From Myxococcales bacterium (GTDB taxonomy: Bacteria > Myxococcota_A > Polyangia > Polyangiales > Polyangiaceae), in the NCBI GenBank assembly GCA_903642325.1, contig CAHJWM010000007.1, positions 79,616 to 143,615 on the forward strand: a stretch of DNA of 64,000 nt, in the 5' to 3' direction. Below the pieces are notes generated by a model. The model worked only from the letters and a program-made list of their open reading frames with translations. It did not search any database and was not told the DNA's origin. Below are positions 33,471 through 43,458 of this stretch, one piece after another. Within the stretch, counting starts at the first letter, position 1, and every line of letters starts with the position of its first letter. The translations under genes and the position numbers were made by a program.

Positions 33471-34826
33471 ATGTTCAGAAAAGTCTTGATCGCCAATCGC
33501 GGTGAGATCGCGATCCGCGTAATTCGCGCCTGTCGAGAGCTCGGCATAGCGACCGTAGCCGTTCACTCCGAGGCGGACGCGCACGCGCTCCACGTGCGCT
33601 TTGCAGACGAAGCGGTGTGCATTGGCCCACCGGCGGCGTCGCTCAGCTACCTCAATATTCCGGCCATCATCAGCGCCGCCGAGATCACGGCGGCGGACGC
33701 CATTCATCCCGGGTACGGCTTTCTGTCCGAAAGCACCAAGTTCGCACAGGTCGTCGAACAGTGCGGGCTGAACTTCATCGGTCCATCGTCCGAGTCCATG
33801 TCTCAATGGGGAGACAAGCTGCGCGCGCGCGACGCAGCCATGAGATTCGGATTGCCGCTTTTGCCCGGCAGCACGGCGTTGACCAGCTTCGAGCACGCCG
33901 AATCCGAGGCCAAACGCGTCGGTTACCCCGTGATGATCAAAGCGCGCGGGGGCGGGGGAGGCCGCGGCATGCGCGTCGTGCGATCTCAGGCGGAGGTCCG
34001 CCGGGCCTTCGAGTCGGCCACGGCCGAGGCCATGAACGCGTTCAAAAATCCAGAGCTGTACCTCGAGCGCTTCGTGGAACGCCCGCGGCACATCGAGTTT
34101 CAAGCGCTCGCCGACAAACACGGCGGGGTGTGGACGTTGGGCGAGCGTGAATGCTCGCTGCAGCGCAAAAATCAGAAGCTCGTCGAAGAGTCGCCCAGCC
34201 CCAACATGGACGACGACCTCCGCGCGACGATGAGCGAGGTGATTCGCAAAGCAATCCGGGAGACCGGCTACACCTCGCTCGGCACGCTCGAATTTCTGAT
34301 GGACGAGGACAAATCCTTGTATTTCATGGAAATGAACACGCGCGTTCAGGTCGAGCACCCGGTGACGGAAATGGTGACCGGCGTCGACTTGGTGGTCGAG
34401 CAAATACGCGCCGCCGCCGGCGAGAAACTGACGCTGCCCGACACCAGTCTGTGGAGATTGCGTGGCCATGCCATCGAGTGCCGGATCATGGCTGAAGACC
34501 CGCGTACGTTCGCGCCCTGGCCTGGGAAGATCCTGGAATATCATCCACCCGGCGGAGCGGGAGTCCGCGTCGATTCGGGTGTGTTCGGCGGTTGGACCGT
34601 GCCCCCGCATTACGATTCGTTACTCGCCAAAGTCATCGTGCACGCGCCGACGCGCGAACAAGCATTGACGCGAATGCTGCGCGCCCTCGACGAGTACATA
34701 ATCAGTGGCATTCGTACCAACATCGACCTTCACAAGCAGCTGCTCCGCTTGCCCGAAGTGATGGAAGGCAGGATGACTACTCGCACCGTCGAAGAATTCA
34801 TGGCATCGCGCGCCAACGCCAATTGA
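33471..34826 (+). CDS. accC: Biotin carboxylase subunit of acetyl-CoA carboxylase
   Basis: A 451-residue ATP-grasp enzyme. It carboxylates AccB-bound biotin with ATP and bicarbonate. Motifs include FRKVLIANRGEIAIRVIRA at the start, the Gly-rich ATP lid KARGGGGGRGMRVV, ATP-grasp signature EMNTRVQVEHPVTEMVTG and the HAIECRI segment. Length matches the family and no truncation is seen. With accB it supplies malonyl-CoA for the fab genes at 55787-60494. It is convergent with nth. Confidence 0.96.
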   Translation: MFRKVLIANRGEIAIRVIRACRELGIATVAVHSEADAHALHVRFADEAVCIGPPAASLSYLNIPAIISAAEITAADAIHPGYGFLSESTKFAQVVEQCGLNFIGPSSESMSQWGDKLRARDAAMRFGLPLLPGSTALTSFEHAESEAKRVGYPVMIKARGGGGGRGMRVVRSQAEVRRAFESATAEAMNAFKNPELYLERFVERPRHIEFQALADKHGGVWTLGERECSLQRKNQKLVEESPSPNMDDDLRATMSEVIRKAIRETGYTSLGTLEFLMDEDKSLYFMEMNTRVQVEHPVTEMVTGVDLVVEQIRAAAGEKLTLPDTSLWRLRGHAIECRIMAEDPRTFAPWPGKILEYHPPGGAGVRVDSGVFGGWTVPPHYDSLLAKVIVHAPTREQALTRMLRALDEYIISGIRTNIDLHKQLLRLPEVMEGRMTTRTVEEFMASRANAN

Positions 34827-34929
34827 GCCTAAGCAGAGCACTCTCACATCGACGCGCTGGCGCCGGGGGGTGCAAAGAGGCTACGCGCGCAGACGCACCG
34901 GCCTTCACCGAACCTGGGTCACGGCGCGG

Positions 34930-35736
34930 TCACGGGCGAGCGCGGTTCGTAGCGGCCTTTCGCCCGACGTTCTCGGCTCGAAAAGCCGAGGGGCACTCGG
35001 CGTTCACCGGGCAGGCCGCGCAGGCTGGCTTACGCGCCGCGCAAATCCTTCGACCATGAAAAATCAACGTATGTGAGAGCATGTCCCAGTCGCGCGCGGG
35101 AAACAGCGCCATGAGGTCGCGCTCGATGTCCGCGGGCTCACGCTGCTTCGTCCAGCCCAAGCGCTGGCTTATACGTTGCACATGCGTGTCGACCACCACG
35201 CCTTCCGGCGTTCCGAAGGCCACGCCGAGCACGACGTTTGCGGTTTTGCGTCCAACACCGGGCAACCGGATCAGCTCGTCCAGCGTGCGGGGCACCTCGC
35301 CCCCATGTTCGGTGAGCAGGCGCTGACATAGCCCAATCACGTTCCTGGTCTTCTGCCGGTACATTCCGACCTTGCTCAGCACGAGCTCGACCTGAGACGG
35401 CTCGGAGTTGGCGAGAGCCATCGGAGTCGGCCAACGCTCGAACAGCTCGGGAGTGATTTTATTGACCATCACGTCGGTGCTTTGCGCCGACAGCACCGTG
35501 GCCAGGATCAACTGAAACGCGCTTTTATGATTCAGCTCGCAATGTGCATCGCTATGCCGAGCCCGCAGCTTGTCGTAGGTGACGGCGACCTGCGCGGGGT
35601 CGAGGCGCGGTCTGCGTTGCGGCCGCGACTTTTTAGCGGGCGCGCGTTTAGCGGCGGCGGGCTTGGCGGTCGCCCGGGATAGCGTTTTGACTGACGCCCG
35701 TATTACTCGCCGCTCAGGCGTCTTCTTCGCCGCCAT
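34930..35736 (-). CDS. nth: Endonuclease III
   Basis: A 268-residue base-excision repair glycosylase/AP lyase that removes oxidised pyrimidines. The core begins near residue 45; the first 44 residues are a Lys/Arg/Pro/Ala-rich tail absent from the 211-residue E. coli enzyme. It has the helix-hairpin-helix LPGVGRKTA with catalytic Lys164, catalytic Asp183 in VDTHV and the [4Fe-4S] ligands Cys232, Cys239, Cys242 and Cys248 (C-x6-C-x2-C-x5-C). The start codon lies 23 nt inside the end of the upstream gyrA gene, so translation is probably coupled to gyrA. Confidence 0.95.
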   Translation of the reverse strand: MAAKKTPERRVIRASVKTLSRATAKPAAAKRAPAKKSRPQRRPRLDPAQVAVTYDKLRARHSDAHCELNHKSAFQLILATVLSAQSTDVMVNKITPELFERWPTPMALANSEPSQVELVLSKVGMYRQKTRNVIGLCQRLLTEHGGEVPRTLDELIRLPGVGRKTANVVLGVAFGTPEGVVVDTHVQRISQRLGWTKQREPADIERDLMALFPARDWDMLSHTLIFHGRRICAARKPACAACPVNAECPSAFRAENVGRKAATNRARP

Positions 35737-38413
35737 CGCCCGTATCTTCCGTATCGTTCAGAAGCGTGTTGGCGGGGGACGTCCCGCCGCTGTCAGACTC
35801 TCCGCTAGCGGGCGGCACACTGTCACGAGGCCCCCGACTGCCGCCTTCTTCGAGCGGTTCGTCGCCTTCGGCTTCTAGCGCTGCGCCATCGCGGCTTTCG
35901 CCGATTGGCTCGATGGCGACCACACGCTCGTCCTCGCCGACGCTCATCAGCTTGACACCCTGAGCGTTGCGGCCAGTTTCGCGAATGCCTTCGATGGGCG
36001 TTCGAATGGTCTGCCCGCGATCGGTGATCAGCATCACCTCGTCCTCTGGTTTCACCATCGCGATTCCCACGACCGGTCCGTTGCGGTCACTACAATCGAT
36101 CAAAATGATGCCTTTGCCGCCGCGGTTTTGGCTGCGAAACTCGTCGATAGGCGTGCGCTTACCGTAGCCGCGCTCGCATACCGCGAGCACGAATTTGCGT
36201 TCCGCCTCCGTACGCGCCAAGCCAACGACCTCGTCGGTGGGCTCGAGCTCGATCGCCTTCACGCCGGCGGTGTTTCGGCCCATGGCGCGCACCTGTTGCT
36301 CGTCGAATCGAATGCTCTGACCGAGCTTCGTGGCTACGAAAAACTCGGCGGTGCCGTCGGTGACGATGGCGGTAAAAAGCTGGTCGTCGTCGGCGATTTT
36401 GACACCGATGATGCCCTTGTCGCGAAAATTTTCGTACTCCAAGAGCTCGGTCTTCTTGATCTGACCGCCGCGCGTGATGGTCGTTACGTATTGGCCGGCT
36501 TCGACCTTGTTGACGGGCGTAATGGCCGCGATCTTTTCATCGCCTTCCATCTCGATGAAGTTCACGATCGCGCGGCCCTTGGCGCCGCGCGCGGCTTGCG
36601 GAACCTCGTACACCTTCTTTACGTAAACCTTGCCGCGGCTGGAAAAGAAAAATACCAAGCTGTGTGTCGAGGCAATGAACAGCTGGTTCAGGAAATCGTC
36701 GTCGCGGGCCTCCATGCCCTTGTTGCCCTTGCCGCCGCGCTTCTGCGCTCGGTACGTCGACACCGGAGTGCGCTTGATATAACCGGAGTGAGAAATGGTG
36801 ACGACCATGTCCTCTTCTTGGATCAGGTCTTCGATCTGAATCTCGGCTTCGTTGTCGATGATCTCGGTTCGGCGCTTTTCGCCGTGCTTGGTCTTGACCT
36901 CTTCCAGCTCCTTGACGATGACCTGCATCAACAAGTGCTCTTCGGCCAAAATTGCGCGCAGGCCCGAGATTTGATCGGATAGCGTGCCGTACTCGGCGGC
37001 CAGCTTGTCTTGTTCGAGCCCCGTCAGGCGAGCCAAACGCATGTCGAGGATGGCCTTGGCCTGACGTTCGCTGAGTCGATAATCGTGCACGCGCGCCGCG
37101 GCCTCGACCTCTGCATCCGGGCGCCCGGCGCGCCGCACGAAGGCTTCCAGCCCTTTCAGCGGTAACGCCATCAAGCGCGCTTGCGCTTGTTCTGGATCGG
37201 GAGATTCGCGAATGGTCCGGATCACCAGATCGACCTCCGTGATGGCCATGCCCAAGCCTTCGACGAGCTCGCGCTGACCCTCCGCTCGAGTCATCTCGAA
37301 GCGCGTCCGCCGGCTGATCACTTCGCGGCGGTGCTCCACGAACCGCTCCAGGGTCTGCTTCAGGTCGAGCACCTCTGGCCGCGAGTCGACAATCGACAGA
37401 TTGATGATGCCGAAGGACGACTGCATGTCGGTCAACCGATAAAGCTGATTCAACACCACTTGGGGGAACACGTCTTTCTTGAGCTCGAGCACTAGGCGCA
37501 TTCCATCCCGGTCGCTCTCGTCTCTCGCTTCCTTGATGCCTTCGATGCGCTTGTCGCGCATCAGCTCGCCGATCTTGGCGTGGAGCCGGGCTTTGTTCAC
37601 CTGATAAGGGATCTCGGTGACGACGATTTGCTCGCGATCATTCGAGCCCATCACCTTTTCGATCTCCACGCGCGCGCGCATGACGATGGACCCGCGACCG
37701 GTTTTGTAAGCTTGGTAAATGCCAGAGCGGCCGTAGATCATGCCGGCGGTCGGAAAATCCGGCCCCCTGACATCCAGCATCAAATCCTCGATGGAGGAGG
37801 CGGGCGCGTTGATCAGCCGAATCGTAGCGTCGATGACTTCCGCCAGGTTGTGCGGCGGAATGTTGGTCGCCATGCCGACAGCGATGCCGCCCGAGCCATT
37901 CACGAGCAGATTGGGATAGCGAGCCGGGAGCACCGTAGGCTCTTCGCCGGACTCGTCGAAGCTGGGCGTGAAGTCGACGGTCTCCTTTTCGATGTCCGCG
38001 AGCAGCTCCATCGCGATGCGGGCTAACCGGCACTCGGTATATCGGTAGGCCGCGGCGGGGTCACCGTCGACGGAGCCGAAGTTGCCTTGGCCGTCGATCA
38101 ACATGTGGCGCATCGAAAAACTTTGCGCCATGCGCACGAGCGCGTCGTAAACGCTGGCATCCCCGTGCGGGTGATAATTGCCCAACACCTGACCCACGAC
38201 CTTCGCGCATTTGCTGTACGAACCGCCGGGCGACAAGTTCAGATCACGCATCGCGAACAGGATGCGGCGGTGCACGGGCTTCAAGCCGTCACGCACGTCG
38301 GGGATGGCTCGCCCGATGATGACGCTCATCGCGTAATCCAGGTACGAGGTCCGCATCTCGTCCTGAATCCCGATTGGATGTTCCTGCGGATTACTCGAGC
38401 TTTCGTTTTCCAA
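35714..38413 (-). CDS. gyrA: DNA gyrase subunit A
   Basis: An 899-residue type IIA topoisomerase subunit. The start is a TTG at 38413, supported by GGAG 6 nt upstream. The breakage-reunion domain has catalytic Tyr125 (AAYRYTE) and the HPHGD segment. The quinolone-pocket residue corresponding to E. coli Ser83 is Ala86, and that corresponding to Asp87 is Asp90. The C-terminal beta-pinwheel contains the GyrA box QKRGGKG, which marks gyrase rather than topo IV. An acidic Glu/Asp/Ser/Gly-rich tail of about 60 residues closes the protein. The gyrB partner is not in the window. gyrA overlaps nth by 23 nt; bamA lies 249 nt upstream. Confidence 0.95.
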   Translation of the reverse strand: MENESSSNPQEHPIGIQDEMRTSYLDYAMSVIIGRAIPDVRDGLKPVHRRILFAMRDLNLSPGGSYSKCAKVVGQVLGNYHPHGDASVYDALVRMAQSFSMRHMLIDGQGNFGSVDGDPAAAYRYTECRLARIAMELLADIEKETVDFTPSFDESGEEPTVLPARYPNLLVNGSGGIAVGMATNIPPHNLAEVIDATIRLINAPASSIEDLMLDVRGPDFPTAGMIYGRSGIYQAYKTGRGSIVMRARVEIEKVMGSNDREQIVVTEIPYQVNKARLHAKIGELMRDKRIEGIKEARDESDRDGMRLVLELKKDVFPQVVLNQLYRLTDMQSSFGIINLSIVDSRPEVLDLKQTLERFVEHRREVISRRTRFEMTRAEGQRELVEGLGMAITEVDLVIRTIRESPDPEQAQARLMALPLKGLEAFVRRAGRPDAEVEAAARVHDYRLSERQAKAILDMRLARLTGLEQDKLAAEYGTLSDQISGLRAILAEEHLLMQVIVKELEEVKTKHGEKRRTEIIDNEAEIQIEDLIQEEDMVVTISHSGYIKRTPVSTYRAQKRGGKGNKGMEARDDDFLNQLFIASTHSLVFFFSSRGKVYVKKVYEVPQAARGAKGRAIVNFIEMEGDEKIAAITPVNKVEAGQYVTTITRGGQIKKTELLEYENFRDKGIIGVKIADDDQLFTAIVTDGTAEFFVATKLGQSIRFDEQQVRAMGRNTAGVKAIELEPTDEVVGLARTEAERKFVLAVCERGYGKRTPIDEFRSQNRGGKGIILIDCSDRNGPVVGIAMVKPEDEVMLITDRGQTIRTPIEGIRETGRNAQGVKLMSVGEDERVVAIEPIGESRDGAALEAEGDEPLEEGGSRGPRDSVPPASGESDSGGTSPANTLLNDTEDTGDGGEEDA

Positions 38414-38662
38414 GTTAGCTCCGAAGTAGCGCGGGAATGTTCCGGTTACAAGCGCTCACCAGGTAGCGAAATGAACTGTGTTTCTGTATTGATTCCAGCG
38501 GTTTATGCGTACCCAGAGAGGCCGTATCGGCGCGCGTTCATAGCGCCATCGCAGCGCGCGCAAGCACCGAGTCAGCCGGTCACACGCGGCGCCAGGCAAC
38601 GAGTGCTTACTCGCATCGTCTCGCCCGGCGTAAGTTTCGGGTTCTGCGGACCGCGGGCGGTT

Positions 38663-41305
38663 TTAGAAGAAGTTTCCGATCGTAAACTCGAACACGCTCT
38701 TCTCTTCGAACGGGAGCGGGCGGAACGGAAAGCCCCATTCGAAGCGCAGTGGGCCGAGCGGAGAAAACCAGCGAATGCCGAACCCGTAGGAAGTCCGGAG
38801 CCGCGCGAGGCTGCTTATCCCGTCGAAGCATGGGCTCACGACTTGATATTGAATTGCTACACCGCCCGCCTTGCAGTAATTGTTCTCCAGGTTCCAGGCG
38901 TTGCCGGCGTCGGTGAAGAGCACGCCGCGAACTCCGACCGATTCCACGATCGGAAATTCGAGCTCCAGGTTTTGGAAATACTCGAGGTTTCCGCCGATCA
39001 GCGCGCCATTGGCGATGGGAGAGCTGTTAGGATCGGTGGTTTGGGTAAGGCCAACGCGGGGACCCACGGTGCGGAAGCGAAACCCACGCACATCGAGGAT
39101 GCCGCCCAAGAAGAAGCGCGCGAAAATCGGCACACCTTCGCTGGACGGGCTCGTGACGTGGCCGGCCTCCATGTTCAGCTTCAGCACGAAGCCCGCGCCA
39201 ATAGGGTAATAAAAGCGGCCAATGAAGCGGTGCTTGAGGAATCTGTTTTCGGATCCGAGGGCCGACGCGGCAAGCTCGGTCGAGCCATACAGATAGACGC
39301 CACTGGTCGGGAACAGTCGGTTGTCGCGCGTGTCGAGCGTCAGCGCGGGACGCAGGCTGGAGGTAAAACCGTCGTTGAAAAGATTCGCGAGCGGCAGCCG
39401 GGTAAACACGCTCACGGCGCTGCTCGTGCCGAGCAGCGTCGACGTCGTCTGCGTCGATACGCGGTCGACCTCTGCCGTGTAGGTGAGGGAAGCGTTCAGC
39501 TCGGGTTCGATCAGCGGATAGCCGAAGGTGAGGCCGCCGCCGCGGCTGGACTGCGAGAAGTCGTTGTAGACCCGCAGCTGGTCGTACAAATCCAAGCTGG
39601 TATTGAACAGACTGTCGAGGAAGTACGGCTCGAACAAGCGCACGCTCACCAGCTGCCGCAGGCTAGAGACCTGTGCCTGGAGGGAAAGGCTTTGGCCGTT
39701 GCCGAATAAGTTCGCCTGTTGAACTTGAGCGGTCGCAATGAAATTTTCGATGCTGGAAAAGCCCGCGCCGACCTGGAACGTGCCAGTCGGCTTCTCGCTC
39801 ACCTCGATGTACACCGTCATTCTGTCCGGCGCCGAGCCAGCTTCGGTCGAAACGTCGACGCGCTCGAAGTAACCGAGGGCGGTGATGCGCCGCTTGGAGC
39901 GTTCGAGCTTCGTCTCGCTGAACAGGTCGCCTTCGGCGACCTCCAGCTCCCGACGGATGACCTTGTCACGGGTCTTGGAATTGCCGCGGATTTCGATACG
40001 CTCGAAATGCACGAGCGGACCGCGCTCGACCGGCACCGTTACGTCCACCTCGTGTGTGGTGGGGTCGAGCTGAGTGGCGGGGTTCGCCTCCACGTTTGCG
40101 TAGCCGTGATCCCGGTATAGCGTGCGAATGCTCTGCAGGTCGTCGAGCAGCTCGGCGCGATTGAAATAATCCCCGGCCTCGGCGCGCACCATCATGCGAA
40201 GATTACGGCGTCCGCCGATTGGCTCGACTTCGGTCCCGTTCGCGCCCTTTTCGTACACGCGCAGCTGGCGGATCTTGTAACGCGGGCCCTCATCGATCGT
40301 GATCGAGACTTCGATGCCGTTGCGGTCTGGAGTCAGCATGATGCGTGGCGTGCTGATCGAGACGGAGAGGTAGCCGCGGTCGTAGTACATTGCGCTCAAA
40401 ACGGCGATATCGCGTTCGAACGCATCTTGGCGAAACGGCCCCCCCGAGCCGAAGGCGAAGAACCCGGCATTGCCGGTGAGCATCAACGATCGGAGCTCCT
40501 CGCTCTCGATGTGCTCGTTGCCGATGAAAGTGATGCGTCGGACACTTACCTGGCCGTGCTCGGTGATCTTGAACTTGACCTCCACCTCGTTGTTCTTCTG
40601 CGGCACCACCTCGTTCTGGACCTCCGCGAGGAAGTAGCCCTTCTCCGCGTACATATCGCGGATTTTCTGGACGGTGCGGCGTACCGCCGGCAAGCTGAGG
40701 ATGGTGTTCGCCTTGAGCTCGATGCCCTCGTTCAGGTCGTCTTTCGAGATGTCCTCGTTGCCTTCGAAGGTGATGGTGGCGATGCTTGGCCGCTCACGCA
40801 CGACGAAGCGTAACTCCACGCCTTCGTCGTGGCGGTCCAAGTCGACCTCGATGTCGTCGAAGAAGCCCGAGTTCCAAAGCTCGCGAACGTCCTGCGTCAA
40901 CGTCTCGGGCTTGAACCGTTGTCCGACGCGTTCACGGATGTAGGTGAGCACGTCCTCGGGCGTCACGCGGCGATTGCCGGTGACTTGGATCCGCTGCAGT
41001 GGGAGATCCCGCGCCAGCTCCGCCTCGCCTGGCGGCAGCGCCGCTCCTGCCGGCGGCTCGCTCGGCAGCTCTGCCGCGTCCGCTTCTTTTTCATTGGGCT
41101 CGCTCGGCGCGGCGCCGGGGGACGTTGCCGCCGCTGGCGGCGTAGCTCCGGCCGAAGCGCGGGTAGCGGAGGTGGCTTGCCGTACTGGCCTCCCGGCAGC
41201 GGGGGCACCTTGGGCGAACGCAGCCGCCTCTGCTAGCAACGACAGCGCGAGAACGATGACGAAACGCGTCCACGCGTGGCAGCGGGCGGCAAGGATACGT
41301 TGCAT
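38663..41305 (-). CDS. bamA: Outer-membrane protein assembly factor BamA
   Basis: An 880-residue Omp85 protein. The ATG at 41305 gives a signal peptide (MQRILAARC..., cut near AAAFAQ); 39 more codons of open frame upstream look like non-coding sequence. A Pro/Ala/Glu-rich linker (about 30-80) precedes five POTRA repeats (about 90-500, with motifs such as RIQVTGNRRVTPEDV and IRGNSKTRDKVIRREL), then a 16-stranded barrel with the LFLGGILDVRGF-type substrate loop containing (V/I)RG(F/Y). The chain ends in aromatic FTIGNFF as an outer-membrane signal. It folds and inserts barrel proteins, including the secretin and the barrel encoded at 29106. Confidence 0.94.
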   Translation of the reverse strand: MQRILAARCHAWTRFVIVLALSLLAEAAAFAQGAPAAGRPVRQATSATRASAGATPPAAATSPGAAPSEPNEKEADAAELPSEPPAGAALPPGEAELARDLPLQRIQVTGNRRVTPEDVLTYIRERVGQRFKPETLTQDVRELWNSGFFDDIEVDLDRHDEGVELRFVVRERPSIATITFEGNEDISKDDLNEGIELKANTILSLPAVRRTVQKIRDMYAEKGYFLAEVQNEVVPQKNNEVEVKFKITEHGQVSVRRITFIGNEHIESEELRSLMLTGNAGFFAFGSGGPFRQDAFERDIAVLSAMYYDRGYLSVSISTPRIMLTPDRNGIEVSITIDEGPRYKIRQLRVYEKGANGTEVEPIGGRRNLRMMVRAEAGDYFNRAELLDDLQSIRTLYRDHGYANVEANPATQLDPTTHEVDVTVPVERGPLVHFERIEIRGNSKTRDKVIRRELEVAEGDLFSETKLERSKRRITALGYFERVDVSTEAGSAPDRMTVYIEVSEKPTGTFQVGAGFSSIENFIATAQVQQANLFGNGQSLSLQAQVSSLRQLVSVRLFEPYFLDSLFNTSLDLYDQLRVYNDFSQSSRGGGLTFGYPLIEPELNASLTYTAEVDRVSTQTTSTLLGTSSAVSVFTRLPLANLFNDGFTSSLRPALTLDTRDNRLFPTSGVYLYGSTELAASALGSENRFLKHRFIGRFYYPIGAGFVLKLNMEAGHVTSPSSEGVPIFARFFLGGILDVRGFRFRTVGPRVGLTQTTDPNSSPIANGALIGGNLEYFQNLELEFPIVESVGVRGVLFTDAGNAWNLENNYCKAGGVAIQYQVVSPCFDGISSLARLRTSYGFGIRWFSPLGPLRFEWGFPFRPLPFEEKSVFEFTIGNFF

Positions 41306-41534
41306 TTGACCGTTCGAATCGAGCCTGCGGGTGCGTGCCAATGTCTGCTGCCGTAGTCTCGGGAGCGCCCGCGTAGCGCGGACCCAGGCTTGTCTCAAGC
41401 CGGACCGGAAAAAGCCAGGCAAAACCGTCCGAAAAAGTGATTTCTAGCAGAAACTGCGGCCTCCCAGTGTTGCGCTGGGCGCAGCGTGATGCCGGCACTC
41501 CCGCCTGCTGGCCGGATTGATCGACGACGGTGAT

Positions 41535-43448
41535 TCACACGTCGAGGTCGCCGACGCCCACGTCGTCGGCCCGATTCATGATGAAGTTGAAACGGGCCGC
41601 CGGATCCTTGCCCATCAGCTCGCTCACGATGCGATCGGTCTCCAGGGCATCCGCGATGCTTACGCGCAACATGCGCCGCGTGCGCGGATTCAACGTGGTG
41701 TCCCACAATGTTTTGGCCATCATTTCCCCCAGGCCTTTGAAGCGCGTGATGTCGGCTTTGGTGTTGCCTTTCTGCTTTTCTTTCAGCAAACGATCGCGGT
41801 CGGCGTCGTCGGCTGCCCAGTAGGTCTCTTTGCCGAGATCGATGCGGTAGAGCGGCGGCATGGCGATGAACACGCGCTCTTGGCGAATCAGCTCTGGCAA
41901 ATGCCGGTACAGGAAGGTCAAGAGCAGGGTGGTGATGTGGTGCCCGTCCGAGTCCGCGTCTGCCAGCAGCACGACCCGCTGGTAGCGGAGCTTGGCTAGC
42001 TCGAAGTTCGCGCCGATTCCGCAGCCCAGGGCCGTGACCAAGTCCGCGAGCTCCTTGTTTTCGATCACCTTGCCGACACTCATGCCCTCGGTGTTCAGCA
42101 CCTTGCCTCGGAGCGGCAGGATAGCCTGCGTATTTCTGTCGCGGCCTTGTTTGGCCGAGCCACCGGCGGAGTCCCCCTCGACGATGAACAGCTCCGTGTT
42201 TTCGCGGTTGTGGGTCAGGCAGTCAGCGAGCTTCCCGGGCAGGGTCAGCCGGCCCCCGGTCGCACTCTTCCGAGACACGGCGTTCGATGCCGCTCGCGAA
42301 GCTTCACGTGCGCGCGCCGAGAGGATGATGCGCGCGACGATTTGTTCGGCCACCGTGCGGTTCGAATTGAGCCACTGCTCGAGCACGGGGCGGACCGCCG
42401 CGTCGACCAAAGACTGCACCTCCGGGTTGTTCAGCCTATCCTTGGTTTGACCCTGAAACTGAGGCTCGGCCACGAACACGCTCAGCACCGCCGCCCAACC
42501 CTCCCGGATGTCTTCCGCAGTCAGGCTCACGCCGCGCGGCGCAAGATTGTGCGTCTCGATGTAATTGCGTACGGCCTTTGCCACCCCTGCGCGAAGGCCG
42601 TTTTCATGCGTGCCGCCGGAACCCGTGGGGATGCCGTTCACGTAGCTTTTCACGACCTCTTCAGTGGCTTCGGTCCACTGAAACACGATCTCAAGCCGCA
42701 ACTCGCCGTCTTTGTTGAGCACGAAGGGTACTTCGTGGGCGGGCTTGAAGTGGGCCTGGGCCAGGATCTTCTTCAGGTAATCGAGGATGCCGTCCTGATG
42801 GAAGAAAACGTCCTTCTTGCCGGTGGCCTCGTCCGTGAAGTTTACTTTCACGCCGCGATGCAAATAGCTGGCGATTTCCAGACGTTCACGGATCGTGTCC
42901 GAGTTGAAATCAGTCTTCGGAAAAACGGTCGGGTCCGGTCGGAAGAAGACCGTCGTCCCCGAGCCTTTGGCGGCTCCGAGCTTTTTCAGCTTGGACGTGA
43001 CGACGCCACGACTGAACTCCATTTGCCATTCTGCACCGTCGCGCCTCACGGTCACTTGGACTTTGGACGAGAGTGCGTTGACCACCGAAGCGCCTACGCC
43101 GTGCAGGCCGCCCGAAGTTTTATAGTTGTCGCCCTCGAATTTACCGCCCGCGTGGAGGGTCGAATACACGATCTCCAGCGCGGATTTCTTGTGTATCGGG
43201 TGTAGGTCGACTGGAATGCCGCGTCCGTTGTCGCTCACTGTGACGGACTGCTTGTCCTTGTGCAGCGTCACGTTGATCTCGGTAGCGTGGCCGTTCATGG
43301 CCTCGTCCACGGAATTGTCGACGATCTCCCAAACCAAGTGATGCAGACCCGACGAGCCCACGCCGCCGATGTACATGCCAGGGCGCTTGCGCACGGGGTC
43401 GAGCCCCTCGAGTACCGTGATGTCTTTGGCCGTGTAGGTGGTCGCCAT
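41535..43448 (-). CDS. parE: DNA topoisomerase IV subunit B
   Basis: A 637-residue GHKL-type ATPase/TOPRIM subunit. It has the N-box VDNSVDEAMNG, the glycine-rich SDNGRGIP and TSGGLHGVGASVVNALS loops, and the TOPRIM motif EGDSAGGSAKQGRDR with DADSDGHH. It lacks the roughly 170-residue insertion typical of E. coli GyrB, and it sits 10 nt after a parC-like gene, so I call it ParE. Together they form topo IV for decatenation of daughter chromosomes. A 229-nt gap separates it from bamA. Confidence 0.9.
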   Translation of the reverse strand: MATTYTAKDITVLEGLDPVRKRPGMYIGGVGSSGLHHLVWEIVDNSVDEAMNGHATEINVTLHKDKQSVTVSDNGRGIPVDLHPIHKKSALEIVYSTLHAGGKFEGDNYKTSGGLHGVGASVVNALSSKVQVTVRRDGAEWQMEFSRGVVTSKLKKLGAAKGSGTTVFFRPDPTVFPKTDFNSDTIRERLEIASYLHRGVKVNFTDEATGKKDVFFHQDGILDYLKKILAQAHFKPAHEVPFVLNKDGELRLEIVFQWTEATEEVVKSYVNGIPTGSGGTHENGLRAGVAKAVRNYIETHNLAPRGVSLTAEDIREGWAAVLSVFVAEPQFQGQTKDRLNNPEVQSLVDAAVRPVLEQWLNSNRTVAEQIVARIILSARAREASRAASNAVSRKSATGGRLTLPGKLADCLTHNRENTELFIVEGDSAGGSAKQGRDRNTQAILPLRGKVLNTEGMSVGKVIENKELADLVTALGCGIGANFELAKLRYQRVVLLADADSDGHHITTLLLTFLYRHLPELIRQERVFIAMPPLYRIDLGKETYWAADDADRDRLLKEKQKGNTKADITRFKGLGEMMAKTLWDTTLNPRTRRMLRVSIADALETDRIVSELMGKDPAARFNFIMNRADDVGVGDLDV

Positions 43449-43458
43449 GGTGCTCGGA

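Noticed and set aside
33441..34610. A 389-codon minus-strand frame.
   Set aside because: Antisense to accC, whose identity is certain.
38087..39709. A 540-codon open frame on the plus strand.
   Set aside because: It is antisense to gyrA and bamA, both certain genes; composition (Arg, Ala, Glu, His) is that of a GC-rich shadow frame, with no ribosome-binding site or recognisable domain.
42147..43205. A 352-codon plus-strand open frame.
   Set aside because: Antisense to parE; shadow of a high-GC gene.
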